A stretch of DNA of 64,000 nt from Austropuccinia psidii (GCA_023105745.1 JALGQZ010000011.1:30192612-30256611), one strand, 5' to 3'; positions 45,890 through 56,884 are shown, counted from the stretch's first letter. Made by a program: numbers and translations. Notes: a model not told the origin generated them from the letters alone.

Positions 45890-47011
45890 CTAGTTATCTC
45901 TACCCAAATCATCAAAAGTTCTCTGGAAATCATTTATCAACTCATCTTCATACCAGGCAAATTTTGCAGCAATCTCTTCAGAAGCAGTACCCGGAATAGT
46001 CCTGTCATGGGCATACATAATCACCTCTCTGCTATTCCTATCAACCCTCCTGAACAATCTGGCCACAGCATCTTGACTTTCACTAGCCGCGTTGGGATCT
46101 TCTCTGGGAACCCGGATAGGCCAACGTTATCTTCTTTGAAAAACTTGAGCGGCGGGAAACAGCAGAGGGGACAATCCAGCTCTTCTTCTGATGGAGTTGA
46201 CGGGAGGTGTTTACGGGTGAGTTCCTGGGCTGTTGAACTGGGGATGGTCTTACTGCTGGGTTCAAGGCAGGCCTGGTGGTGTGGGAAGTAGTTGGTGAAG
46301 GAGGAGGAAGGGTTGTAGGAATGGAGGCAAGCATTGGTTGGAAGGTTCTTGGAGTACTGGGAATGACTTGACTTTGGAATCTGGTGTTGGCAAGAGGTTG
46401 AGAAGAGGAATTGCTGGATGGATGGCCAATGGAATGAGGAATAACTTGAACTTCTTCACCATCCAACTCATCACTTCCTTCAGCATCTGGATCTGATGGG
46501 GAATCAACAATTCTTCCTAGCTTCTTCACTACTTTCACCACTCCATCAGCATTGGTCCTTAAAATTGGATTTTCTGAGCTGTAGTGGATGGGCCTACCAC
46601 CAATTGGAATGGACCCTCCAACATTAGTCCATCTGGCCACATCCCTCTGCCTGGAACCAGTCACTACATCAAGATATCAGCACCAATTCAATCAAAATAT
46701 GCAAATCACTCACATTGAGAAAATCCAGAAGTGGCATCAGGGGTAGGCTCCTCAAGAATGGGGAATTCCTGCCCATAAGGCCCATCTTTCCTGCTCCATA
46801 AGTGTCTCCTGACCTGGGACAAAGTCAATCCGGCATGGCGGCATGGCTTCTTCCCAACAAAACAAAAATGGCATTTTGATGATTGAGGATTGTAATGTTG
46901 AAAGCAATCCTTTCCCTTGGCTAAACACTCAGTACAGGCAGGATCAAGAACTTCAACTGCTCTGAACCCATCATATGTTTGGGAAGGATCAAACTGGCCA
47001 GAAGACGCCAT
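45890..47011 (-). pseudogene. Antisense spliced gene in A2 with a Zn2Cys6-like Cys array
   Basis: Minus strand. Exon 1 47011-46714 starts MASSGQFDPSQTYDGFRAVE. Cys26, 29, 36, 47, 50 and 57 give CX2CX6CX10CX2CX6C, which matches the fungal Zn2Cys6 DNA-binding spacing. A 50-bp phase-1 intron (46713-46664: GTGAGT, branch-like CTGAT, TAG) joins exon 2 in frame (TGSRQRDVARWTNVGG, ARWTNVGGSIPIGGRPI, a Pro/Ser-rich middle). A frameshift near 46180 and a TAA near 46125 break it. The final part continues in another frame (EDPNAASESQDAVARLFRRV, ASEEIAAKFAWYEDELINDF) to TAG 45892-45890. AATAAA (minus) lies at 45820-45815. I recall this as an abundant A. psidii family; its function is not known to me. Confidence 0.75.
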
Positions 47012-48096
47012 GGAAAGGGAGGAAAATCAACTGAAGACGCCAGAACCATGAAGAACAGACGGTGGCAGTGCAGAAGGGGAAGATTCAGTGAGTTCAGTCA
47101 GTTTGGAGCTCATAACTGAAGAATATGCAAGCAGAAGATTCAAGACGTCAGAATCAATCCACTCCATATCAGGAAAAAAGAATGTGCCCTCAAGGAAATG
47201 GGGCCATAACTCAATTATGCCCCCCCTCAAAGCCTCTAAGGTGAAGGTTCATGCCCCTTTGGGGCTGAACTCATCACCCAGGGCCTCCCCTGCAATTTTG
47301 GGGAGGCCAGGATCTTGATGGTCCTGGACCCCATCAATGGGTCCAGGCCCTGTATGGTGAACTTTTTATGCTTTGGCCATTTCTGGGCCCCTTGGTCACC
47401 CTGGGTCCCCAGCAAATTTGGGCCCAGGGGCTCCATTAACCCCCATGGACCGTGGACCACGGCGTACGGCCCACCGACCGTAGGACCCCACAGGCATGAA
47501 AAGGCCAATTTTGGCCAAAAATCACATAAAAGGCCAAATTCACCAAAACACCCAAAAAGGCCAAATTCACCAAAACACCCAAAAAGGCCAAAAGGCTATA
47601 AAAAATCAAGATATGTCAAGAAGCATCAGGGTAAAGGCCACAGCCCAAAACAACTTGGAGGGCTGTGGAGGCCATTTCCATGGGTAATGGGGACAAGACC
47701 CCTTGGAGGAAATAATTTCAATATTGCAATGGATTAAGCCTTGCCCAATGAGTACACTTCATATACTCATTGGGCATCATTTTTTGAGCACAAGAGCTCA
47801 GTGGTCCTTATTCTGGGATATATCCCAAGGCCACATCTCAAGGGCATGGTTGATTGAATCAGAAGAAAAGAAATGCATACTTCAAAGTGGAATACTTACT
47901 CAAACTTGGAAAAAGGGGGGAATCAATTGAAATTTGGCAGAGAAGAAGTAATGAAGGATTTTCAGGATAATGGTCAAGAGGGAAAGAAAATTAAAAAAGA
48001 ATTTCTTTGAAAAAAATGTGGGGATATTGAGATGCCACTCAACAGTGGCAGGGTATTATGGTGTTCAGGAGCCCACCAGTTTCAAGAGGGGGATAC
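47012..48096 (+). other. A2 3' region: GGCC-rich block and purine tract
   Basis: Noncoding on the plus strand between the antisense gene and the 3' LTR, and so the upstream region of that gene. 47230-47480 is rich in GGCC/GGGCC and resembles the first half of the A1 LTR in composition. Ends at the polypurine tract AAGAGGGGGATAC before TGTAAC. The short open frames on both strands here look like chance. Confidence 0.6.
47531..47595 (+). repeat. 27-bp tandem repeat
   Basis: AGGCCAAATTCACCAAAACA units start at 47531 and 47558, with a partial third at 47585 (period 27). They lie upstream of the antisense gene. Confidence 0.88.
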
Positions 48097-48856
48097 TGTA
48101 ACAACCATCCATCAGGGGTAAGGGTATTCATTCATACACCCACTCAAACACCCCAAACCAGCAAATCCAGTATCTGCATCAGCATTCAGTTTCAGCAATC
48201 TTCATTCTGAAACATGCATACAGCTTGGTACATCAATACAGCCTGTCAATACCTGTACAGGTTGGATTCACCCAATACAGTTTCAATACACCAATATGGA
48301 ACTGTATGATCACTCAAATACACCACACCTCTTGTACAGGTTCTGTACAGCTGTACAGGACCTGTATTGGCCAGACTCAATTCAATCACCAATTATTCTC
48401 AAGAAAATTCTTCCTCTGGATCAGGGCTGGTGATTCTCACATATACCAGCCCCTCTTTCTCCCCCCTGGGGACTTTTCCCCAGTTAATTAATTTAGTTTA
48501 TTTATTATTTTATAATTATTCTTATCCTTATAATTGGGTATTATAGTTATTTAATTTTAAGTTAGTCTTTGCCTTTTCTCTCTTCGCCTGTACAGTATGA
48601 GTTGGGTGGCCATATCCTTATTAACCCTCCTCTTTCCATTCTGACAGGTTGAAACCGTGGACTTGGACTTGTTTGTGGTTGGCTCTTCTATTCCTTACTC
48701 TTATTCTTGTTGCTGCTTTTTCTTATATTATTCTTTTAGCAATTTATCTTTAACACTCTTCAGTGTGTTCCTTCTTACCATATCTTGAGCCCTCCATAAG
48801 TGAGTCCCAGTTTACTGAGTTCCAGGCCCTCTTCACTTCGAAGAGCCCCTGTGACA
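48097..48856 (+). repeat. 3' LTR of A2
   Basis: 760 bp, TGTAACAACC to CCTGTGACA, nearly identical to 38529-39286 and carrying the same CTGTACAG palindromes. Confidence 0.95.
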
Positions 48857-49967
48857 TTAAAAATGATTTTGGACTAGTATCCAAGATATTACCTCATGGC
48901 AACAGGCTTCTATATCACTTGCAAATATTTACATATAGAAAATGAGGTAATAATTGAAAAATAATTTGAAAGAAAATTCTAGGTCAAGAAGATGAAGAAT
49001 TTTTTTGTTATGAGAAGCATTCAAGACTACCTAAGGAAGTAATTATAACTTTCAAAGATAAATTAGAAATCTCAGTTGAAGTACAGTTTTGATGATTCCA
49101 CATCAAAGACAGCAACTTTGAGCACTCACAGAAAATATGAACTGTGATGAAAATAAAAGGGGAGTGGATCGAGTGAGGAAATATATAATTTATTTTTGAA
49201 TTAGAGAATATTCTAGGAATAAAATTCATTATAGTTTAGAAATAAATGGGTTGATAGCCAAATAGTATTTCATAACTGGGTAACGTTAATGACCTGAAAT
49301 AGCAAAAAATGATGCAATGATATATGGAAAAAAGTTCATTTATAATTAGTTTTTTGGGTTAATTTTCTTTCATTCTCTGGAAGCTTTTTGGAAGGCTTAA
49401 AAAGCATTATTTAGCTTGTTTTTTGCAAGAATCACTAAATAATCAACCAATTAAATAATTATATATTAATATACTGAATTAAGTTAGTTATTTTATTATA
49501 ATCAATAGGTTTTATGCTATTTTATTTTACAAAAGAGTTGTAAAAAAGGAATATTCCTGTTAAGATAGTGTTGTAACTTCAAATTTCTTTATATCTGCTA
49601 TTTTCTCAAATCTAGATTTCTTGAATTGAAAAAAGCTATGGTTCTGTATGGGATCTTAGTAAGTGCTCAGTCCTTATATTGAATATTTCTCTCAAAGAGT
49701 AACTAGAACTACCCTTTCAAAGGGTAACTCTATTTTGAAATAACTTTATACCATTTTTGAAAGATATATATCAATATATACATGTAATAAATTCTAGTAT
49801 AGAACCTTATTCCTATAATATCATTGGTATTATATAACAAGTAAATGAAATAATAAAGTATTCAAATTTTGATGTTGGGCTATAATCACTTTTATTATGT
49901 TTTTCATAAGAAAAGTAATAGTAATTTTATTGATAGTAGTATTATCAAGATTTTCATAGACAGATAT

Positions 49968-50997
49968 TTTCAGGATTACTATATGATATAGCTGTTTATC
50001 AGCTATAACTATGAAGGCAACATATAAAGTTAGGTCTAAGAAAGATATTAAGCCTATAAAAATTATATCAGTTATGATGAGTAATGTGAAGAGGCCAGGT
50101 TGCAGTAGCTGTAAGTTTATTATCTAACATAAAAACGAAAACAAACGTCATTATAATTTTAATGATTTAGCTTCAAGGTTAATAATATTTAAAATGGCTA
50201 TAGAATATACAAATAGATTACTTAAGTATAAGGTATATTTCTCAAAAAACCATAACCTTTTTGGAGGAAGGGTATCTGCTCACAGCTCTTAAGTTCTCCA
50301 GTAGTCAATATTTTCACTCCAGAAGGACCACTTGTTATCAAAAGACCTTTTAAAGAACAGTTTGGTGAATACAGAGGAAGAAACTCAGGAAGAGGCTACC
50401 TCAGAAGTCTTGTAATGATAATTATGTATCAGAAACCACAAACATAATTTTTGAAAGGTAATTATAAATAATATTAGGTGTTTTTAGTCCATTAAGACAT
50501 GTAATTGAGGAATGATGGCCTTATAGGTTAGTACAAATCCTGTACACCTACTTGTGGATTGAAAATATTAAAGACCAGATATCTCAGCCAACTTCCAGGC
50601 TGGAGGGAAAATAATAAAAAGTAATTCAAAGGAATAATTAGCTCCTCAACTATTTGTTCTTTCTGTCTTTTCTTAATTTCCAACACAGAAGATATGAGGG
50701 ATGAAATATTTTCTTTTTTTAAATAACTCTGTATTAGATCTGAAGACCATTCCAAACAAGATATCATAACTACAATCGGAAATATTGAAGAGCTTTTGAA
50801 AAGAAAAAGGTCCTTCTAACTTGGTTAAAGCCTTTAATTTCAGGGAAAAACTTCCAACCAGTAAATCTGGGTCAGTTTTTGACATAAAAGTATGGTAAGT
50901 GGCCAAAACTAAAGGACTAATTGAGCTCCTCAAAATGGCTGCAAAACCCCTCTCTTAATTCTCAAGGTGTTCTCATGAAGTAAGGGTGCCTAAAAAT
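49968..50997. other. Unassigned sequence with a possible pol remnant
   Basis: About 1 kb between LTR E4 and LTR H2. Apart from the minus-strand fragment at 50528-50933 I recognise nothing. Plus-strand 50310-50410 translates to a Gly/Arg-rich piece (YRGRNSGRGY), too short to interpret. Confidence 0.45.
50528..50933 (-). pseudogene. Possible retropepsin-like remnant of an unplaced element
   Basis: Two overlapping minus frames: 50933-50673 (LKALTKLEGPFSFQKLFNIS, then DCSYDILFGMVFRSNTELFK) and 50767-50528 (SLISSVLEIKKRQKEQIVEE). The DILFGM-F segment resembles the second retropepsin signature (LLGxDF). It matches none of the A, B or D Pol proteins here, so it may come from another element or an unrelated gene. 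No active-site DSG/DTG is visible. Confidence 0.3.
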
Positions 50998-53115
50998 TGT
51001 AATGTGTGGATATGAAACTTTGATTAAAAATTAAGTACTTCCCCTGTCCTCAAAGTTTTTATAAGGTAAAATTCACTTGAAAATAGTAAATTTTGATATT
51101 TTTAAGACAAAGCATGCCACGTTTATTGTTTTTAAATTATTTAGTATAAAAGGATGATATTACAAAGATTTATTGTTTCACCAAAAAATAAAAAGTTATT
51201 CAAAAATACTTTACAAGAGATATTTATTGCTACAAGAGAAATTTCTTCAAGAGAAATTTCAATTGAAGTTAATTGAGAAAGGGATTGCAAGAAATTCGTC
51301 AGCCTGTGACTCAAAACCAGAGCATAAGCATGACAGCCGAAATACCATAAACCAATGGTATAGCCAAGCTACCACCAAGATATGGAACTGAGCCAAATCA
51401 GATCAAAAGGTATCAAAAGAAAGAGGAAACTCACCTGTTTCTGAAAATATAAGTCCCATCACCATAATACAAGGAATAACAGTTATTCCTGCTCAAAGTT
51501 ATTGCTGAGCATAAACCTTAATTTTCACCCCTCATATAAAATCCAGATGTAGAGGCTTAACCCCATCGAATGGGTATTCAAAATAAAGCTCTAAGCCAGG
51601 GCTATCCAATGGTACCAGCCAAACTGAGCTAGCACCAATATTACTGGAGTTATGGTCAATTTCAGGCCCAATAAGGGTGAACAAAACATTCACCTCGCAT
51701 CTAACTTCTACAGTCTTAGTGTGAGATACTTAAAGTGGGGTCTTTTTTGAAAGAGAAAACTCAGGGCTATCTGATGGTGTCATCCATTTCCCCATAGCTC
51801 AACTAGAACAAAAGTTATGGGGCAAATAAGCTCAATACAGCTTTTTGCCTATACCACGCAAATGTACAAAAATCTTGTACATGGGATAACTTTGCCATAT
51901 TTAATGATACCCATATAAAATGAGGTACCATTGTCTAGAGCACATAAAGGGATACACACTGACCCAATTTTGAGGTTGATATCTCAATAATTGACAAAGC
52001 TAGGGCTGTTTGGATGTCCGATTCCCACCTGCTGTCATATAAAGCCTTACCATGGGATAATATCGCAAAATCATGAATATGAGGTGTCAATTAGACAAAG
52101 GAGCTTGCTTTTACTTCATTACCTCATATGTCAGTCAATACTGGAGTCCCATACAGCTTCTGTACAGCATTCTCCGCGTCATACACGTCAGAATCAGGCT
52201 GTAAGGTCCCCAGATGAAACCTTTCACCCTGTGTTGGTGAAAACGTTCCAGATGTGGTTACAAAGCCACATCTGAACCAAATACAGGCTGTACATGCTGT
52301 TTGCAAACCACAAGCCAGTCCTAGAGAATGCAAAATTTTCACTTCCTCTTTGTGGAAAGGTCTATCACCATTTCCACCCCATTTCAGGATAAAAAGGAGG
52401 CTTTTCACAGCCAGAATTGTATCTTCATCCCTCCCTTGAATATCCTACGTAGTAAACTGTCAAAAAAAGCTTTACTCTTGGGTAATAATCAGTTTATAAT
52501 TATAATTTCAATTATTGTAGCTCTTATGATAGTAATCCAACTGGTAAGACTGCACCCTGGGTTCTCAATAGCGCTCACCACCACTATTATCCAATAGTAG
52601 AACCCTTTTATTATATTTTAAAACCATCATCTTCAATCAAAATCTCTATTCTAAATCATTTTCTATGTGTCACACTCATAGCGTTAGTTCTAAATAGCCT
52701 AATTACTGCTTTAACATAGACTCTATCTGACAAAATTAATATGAGAATAGAGTCTCTAAAAAGAATATTTATGGGAAAAAACAGGCAAAGGTTACCAGAG
52801 CTAATTTAGAGACAAAGTGACAAAGTTAACAATGATGAAAGATGCTTTAGTTCACTTTTGGGCAGGTTCAAGGGTAGAGATGATCATAAGAGTTAATAAA
52901 CATTATTATAGAAATTTTTCATATGGTTAAAAGGTTGAAAAAGATTTCAAAAGTCTGGTTGGAATCTTCCATTGATTGTTCTAATAGTGTTTAAAATGAT
53001 TATCGAAGGATAGAATTATAACATGAAGTGAAAAGTGGGGCAAAGAAGACATTCTTTGCTAGACATAAAGTTTATTACTCCAATAAATATTTCACAACAA
53101 TGGGAAAGATCCACT
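50998..53115 (-). repeat. LTR H2, split by solo LTR D3
   Basis: Plus-strand view starts TGTAATGTGTGGATATGAAAC at 50998, matching LTR H1 at 58211. It is interrupted at 51296, resumes at 52733 and matches H1 (GACAAAGTGACAAAG, GATGAAAGATGCTTTA, GTGGGGCAAAGAAGACATTC) until about 53115. The remaining part of H is absent. Confidence 0.75.
51297..52732 (+). repeat. Solo LTR D3
   Basis: 1436 bp, CGTCAGCCTGTGAC (first T mutated to C) to ATCTGACA. Flanked by a perfect 5-bp target duplication AAATT (51292-51296 and 52733-52737). Aligns along its length with the D2 5' LTR. Inserted in LTR H2. Confidence 0.92.
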
Positions 53116-53120
53116 CAATT

Positions 53121-53690
53121 GGTGTGTATGGAAGTTCCAGCCTGACCCAATTGGCCCCTGGTGGTGTGAAATGGCTTTTGGGACACACCCACCTTCCCTG
53201 GCCATATCCTGAACCAATGGCCTATTAGCCAGGTTTCCACCTCACTAGACCCCAGGCCAATTACACTTATTTTGGGGATGGGGTGTCTTTGGCCCCTTCG
53301 GCAAACTCCAGGGCCTCTGGCCCACCCTTTTTGATTAGGGTTTTTTTTTGGCCTGAATGGCCTTTTTAGGCCATCCATAAATCATGGCCTGCAGGTTGCA
53401 GGCTGTTGGACACATATCCCGGCCCATGGACTGTGGGACACCTTAGGCCCCTTCTGGCCTAAGTAAAATAAAGCCAAAAGGGGCAAGAGGTCACCTCAGT
53501 GGGTTCAAAACCACATTTTGGACCACCTGGACCCCAATTCGCAACCAATACCCAAGGGCCCAAGATGGCCATAAAACCATTTTGGGCCACATTTGGCCTT
53601 GGCACTGCCACCATCAAGCAGTAGCCTCTGGCAATCACCAGATTTACCACAAAATGGGATTCAGGGTATGTGTCATAATCAGTAGTGTTT
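53121..53690 (+). repeat. A1-like LTR fragment, GGCC-rich
   Basis: Follows the first half of the A1 LTR in order: CCTGGCCATATCCTG, a GGGGTGTCTTTGGCC block, TGGCCTTTTTAGGCC, AGGCCCCTTCTGGCCTAA, GGTTCAAAACCACA. It is diverged and lacks the LTR ends, so it is a fragment. Confidence 0.7.
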
Positions 53691-53706
53691 TGATCATTAA
53701 GAATCT

Positions 53707-54411
53707 TGTGAGCTTTGAGGTATATTTTACATATCCAAATGGGCCAAAGAGAATTTAAAAATGACTTATGGAATATAGAAAGCCAATGAGTCATGTATAT
53801 ATGCAAAATGCATCATTTTTTATATAGAAAAATATGAAGAGCCTTTTTGCAAGTAAGAAAACTCATGGATTTAACGCAAGATTTGGATTCCAAAATAAAA
53901 TTCACTCAGAGTAACTTGATAGCATTAATAATATTAAAATTGACTCTATGAGGTGATAATATGTAAAATACTCCAAGAACTCATCATCAATACTGCATCA
54001 AAGAATTGTGATTTTTTTGTTTTTTGAATTTTCAAACCAAAATAATGGGATTGTTGAATCTCACAAGCTACATATGTCCCAAGATTAGTGTTATTCACAT
54101 TTGTGGAAGTTAAAAAAACTGTATTTCTGCATAAAGCTTTGATACACCCACATTGGACATTGGTATTTAAGCTTGGATTACTATTTTTCAAAATGAAAAT
54201 ACTTTCAAGGGATAAAAGACTTCAAAGAGAGAAAGTTTACCCCTCCCTCTAAGGACTCTGGAGCATAAAAAATTGGAGAGCTTAGACACACGAGCTATCT
54301 TAGCAAATTAGTAAGCTAAATAATTCCAGTAACACTTGTACTAAGCTTAGATCCCACTGAATTGTGAGAAAATAGCAAATAAGGTCCTATGTTGATGTGA
54401 CAAGGAGGTAA
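53707..54411 (+). repeat. Partial E-type LTR E2
   Basis: Starts TGTGAGCTTTGAGGTATATT and follows the first ~700 bp of E1 up to CAAGGAGGTAA, where an F-type LTR end begins. Confidence 0.78.
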
Positions 54412-54493
54412 TGTAAGGTTTGTCTATGAAAACATTAATAATGATACTTATTATTAAGAATACTATGCCTTTTCCCAAATGAGAATATAATAT
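54412..54493 (-). repeat. F-type LTR terminus F3
   Basis: Begins TGTAAGGTTTGTCTATGAA, the reverse complement of the F2 end. Only 82 bp remain before the D2 LTR starts, so D2 appears inserted in it. Confidence 0.7.
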
Positions 54494-55930
54494 TGTCAGC
54501 CTGTGACTCAAAACAAGAGCAGAAGCATGACAGCCAAAAGACCATAAACCAATGGTATAGCCAAGATACCACCAAAACATGGAGCTGAGCCAAATCAGCT
54601 CAAAAGGTATCAAAAGGAAGAGGAAACTCACCTATTTCTGAAAAAATAAGTCCCATCACCATAGGACAAGGAATAACAAAGTTATTTCTGCTCAAAGTGA
54701 TTGCTGAGCATAAACCTTAATTTTCACCTCTCATCTAAAATCCAGAAGGAGAGGCTTAACCCCATCAAATGGGTATTCAAAATGAAGCTCTAAGCCAGGG
54801 CTATCCAATGGTACTAGTCAAACTGAGCTAGCACCAATTTTACTGGAGTTATGGTCAATTTCAGGCCAAATAAGGGCGAACAAAACATTCACCTCTCATC
54901 TAACTTCTACAGTCTTAGTGTGAGATACTTGAAGTGGGGTCTTTTTGGAAAGACATAATGAGGGCTATCTGATGGTTTCATCCATTTCCCCATAGCTCAA
55001 CTAGAACAAAAGTTATGGGGCAAATAAGCTCAATACAGCTTTTTGCCTATACCACGCAAATGTACAAAAGTCTTGTACATGAGATAACTTTGCCATATTT
55101 AATGATACCCATATCAAATGAGGTACCATTGTGTAGAGCACAAAACGGGCTACACACTGAACCAACTTTGAGGCTGATATCTCAAGAATTGACAAAGTTA
55201 TGGCTGTTTTAAGGTGAGATTCCCACCTGCTGTCATATACAGCCTTACCATGGGATAATATCCCATAACCATGAATATGAGGTGTCAAATAGACAAAGAA
55301 GCTTGTCTTTACTTCAATACCTCATATGTCAGTCAATACTGGGGTCCCATATAGTTTCTGTACAGCATTCTATGCATCATACACGTCAGAATCAGGCTGT
55401 GAGGTCCCCAGACGAAAATTTTCACCCTGTATTGGTAAAAACTGCCCAGATGTGGTTTCAAAGCCACATCTTAGCCCAATACAGGTTATACAGGCTGTTT
55501 GCAAACCACAAGCCAGTACTAGAGAGTGAAAAAATCTTCACTTCCTCTATGTGGAAAGGTCTAGCACCCTTTCCACCCCATTTCAGGATAAAAAGGAGGC
55601 TTTTCACAGCCAGAATTGTTTCCTCATCCTGATCTTGAATATCCTACGTAGTAAACTGTCAAAAACAGCTTTACTCTTTGGTAATAATCAGTGTATAATT
55701 ATAATTTCAATTATTGTAGCTCTTATTATAGTAATCCAACTGGGAAGACTGCACCCAGGGTTCTCAATAGCGCTCACCACCACTATTCTTCAATAGTAGA
55801 ACCCTTTTATTATATTCTAAACCATTACATTAAATTGAAACTCTTATTTTAAACATTTTTCTATGTGTCACAGTCATAGTTCTAGTTGTAAATAGCCTAA
55901 TTACTGCTTCAACATAGACTCCAGCTGACA
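54494..55930 (+). repeat. 5' LTR of D2
   Basis: 1437 bp, TGTCAGCCTGTGAC to CAGCTGACA, matching solo LTR D3 in length and sequence and D1's LTR in reverse. Followed directly by the primer site. A TATA-like GATAAAAAGG lies near 55588 (also near 52389 in D3). Confidence 0.93.
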
Positions 55931-55947
55931 TTTTGGGGGCCTGGCCG
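55931..55947 (+). other. Primer-binding site of D2
   Basis: TTTTGGGGGCCTGGCCG immediately after the LTR CA. The core TGGGGGCCTGG is shared with B1 at 16974. Confidence 0.7.
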
Positions 55948-55976
55948 TGTTTTAAACCTTTTTTGGACCCTTATAA

Positions 55977-56536
55977 GTGAGTTTTTCTCCTATTTCTCAC
56001 TTTCTGACAATTGTTATAGTCTTTTTGGGCGTAATATTTCTTAAATATATATATATTATATATATATTTTTCTTTTTTTTTGGTATATATACCACTTTAA
56101 ACTCATATTTTAAGAGTATCTGTCACATGGCTAATAACCACAAGACCCTTGTTTTTGGTGTGTTTTACATACAAAAACACTTACTCCATTAATACAGTCT
56201 CATTTTTTAATCAAAATAAGACACCTCATACTGATAAACCAACAGTTGAGGCGTGGTTGGACATATTGTTAACTCAATTTCCCTGTTACACCCCACTTTT
56301 GAAAGTTTATACTTGCTAATTACAAGTTATTCTGTGAGATATTGGTATACAAACAGTATACAAAATATCAGTAAGCCGTTTTTCTGACGTGGAATTGCTA
56401 ATTCAATCACACCGTCATTATACAAGGGCACATTGTAGTAATATACAAGCTCAGAGGCCATTCTTAGATGTGCAAAACCAGAATTTTTTGAGAAGTCTTA
56501 ACTGACATAAGCCCTATTTTTCCTGTTTTGATTCAG
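55977..56536 (+). other. Leader intron of D2; splicing would create the gag ATG
   Basis: Donor GTGAGT at 55977 follows an A at 55976; branch-like ACTGAC near 56501; acceptor GATTCAG ending at 56536. Joining A to TGGAAGATGAC forms ATG GAA GAT GAC, in frame with the gag exon. Without splicing that frame has only GTG at 56536. The same donor, branch, acceptor and junction are conserved in D1 (32906-30460, minus). Length 560 bp. Confidence 0.68.
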
Positions 56537-56883
56537 TGGAAGATGACTTCATACCACTTGAAAGCCAGTCACAGGCCAACACACCAGTGACACCCTCAGA
56601 ACCAGAGGGCAGCAAAGGCAAAGGAAAGAGGCACAGTAAAGGCCTGATAACAGCAAAGAAGTGGACACCCACTGCCACACAGAAGAGTAGAAAGCGAAGA
56701 AATTCTGCATCAACACAAGGTAAACCAACCTTGATAACTTGTACAGGGAAAAGTACTATAATTAACGCAGTTGTAACCTCTAAAGGTAAATTGCCTGAAT
56801 CAGCAGACAACAAATTTGTACAAGGCACATTCAAAGGTAGATACCCTAAGAAAATAAGGTTTTTGACTGCTTGCAAACACTAA
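56537..56883 (+). CDS. First gag exon of D2
   Basis: Begins after the leader acceptor and reads EDDFIPLESQSQANTPVTPS, then basic KGKGKRHSKGLITAKKWTP and KLPESADNKFVQGTFKG. Likely a disordered, basic N-terminal Gag segment; D1 has the counterpart EESFIPLGEKSQ. Unspliced, it ends at TAA 56881-56883, one base before ATG 56885 of the next frame. A second donor GTAGAT at 56837 (after AAAG) would instead link it to downstream frames. Confidence 0.65.
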
Positions 56884-56884
56884 C

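Larger units (their letters stand above)
38529..48856 (+). mobile_element. Full-length chromovirus A2 (~10.3 kb)
   Basis: Two almost identical LTRs (38529-39286 and 48097-48856) bracket a leader, gag, protease, RT, RNase H, integrase, chromodomain, two 3' UTR modules, an antisense gene (45890-47011) and a purine tract (AAGAGGGGGA, about 48085-48094). LTR near-identity indicates recent insertion, yet pol carries stops and frameshifts. I see no clear target duplication (GTAAT left, TTAAA right). Related to A1, with different LTRs and the extra antisense gene. Confidence 0.95.
37755..49967 (+). repeat. E-type LTR E4, split by chromovirus A2
   Basis: Left half 37755-38528 starts near TGGTGATCCTTGAGGCATA and follows E1 to GAAAGTAAT. 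Right half 48857-49967 resumes TTAAAAATGATTTTGGACTAG, the counterpart of E1 TTAAAACCC...GGACTTG at about 31321, and ends near TCAAGATTTTCATAGACAG. The halves join at one point of E1, so A2 landed in an existing LTR. Boundaries are approximate. Confidence 0.72.

Noticed and set aside
47236..47508. Gly/Pro-rich frames on both strands
   Set aside because: Composition of a GGCC-rich, low-stop block. No conserved pattern.
38524..48861. Target duplication for A2
   Set aside because: Left GTAAT and right TTAAA do not match as 5-mers; the E-type LTR resumes in register, but I cannot claim a duplication.
52124..52439. Frames of 61-94 codons in solo LTR D3, similar in the D2 LTR
   Set aside because: They differ by frame-breaking changes between copies and have no protein-like features.
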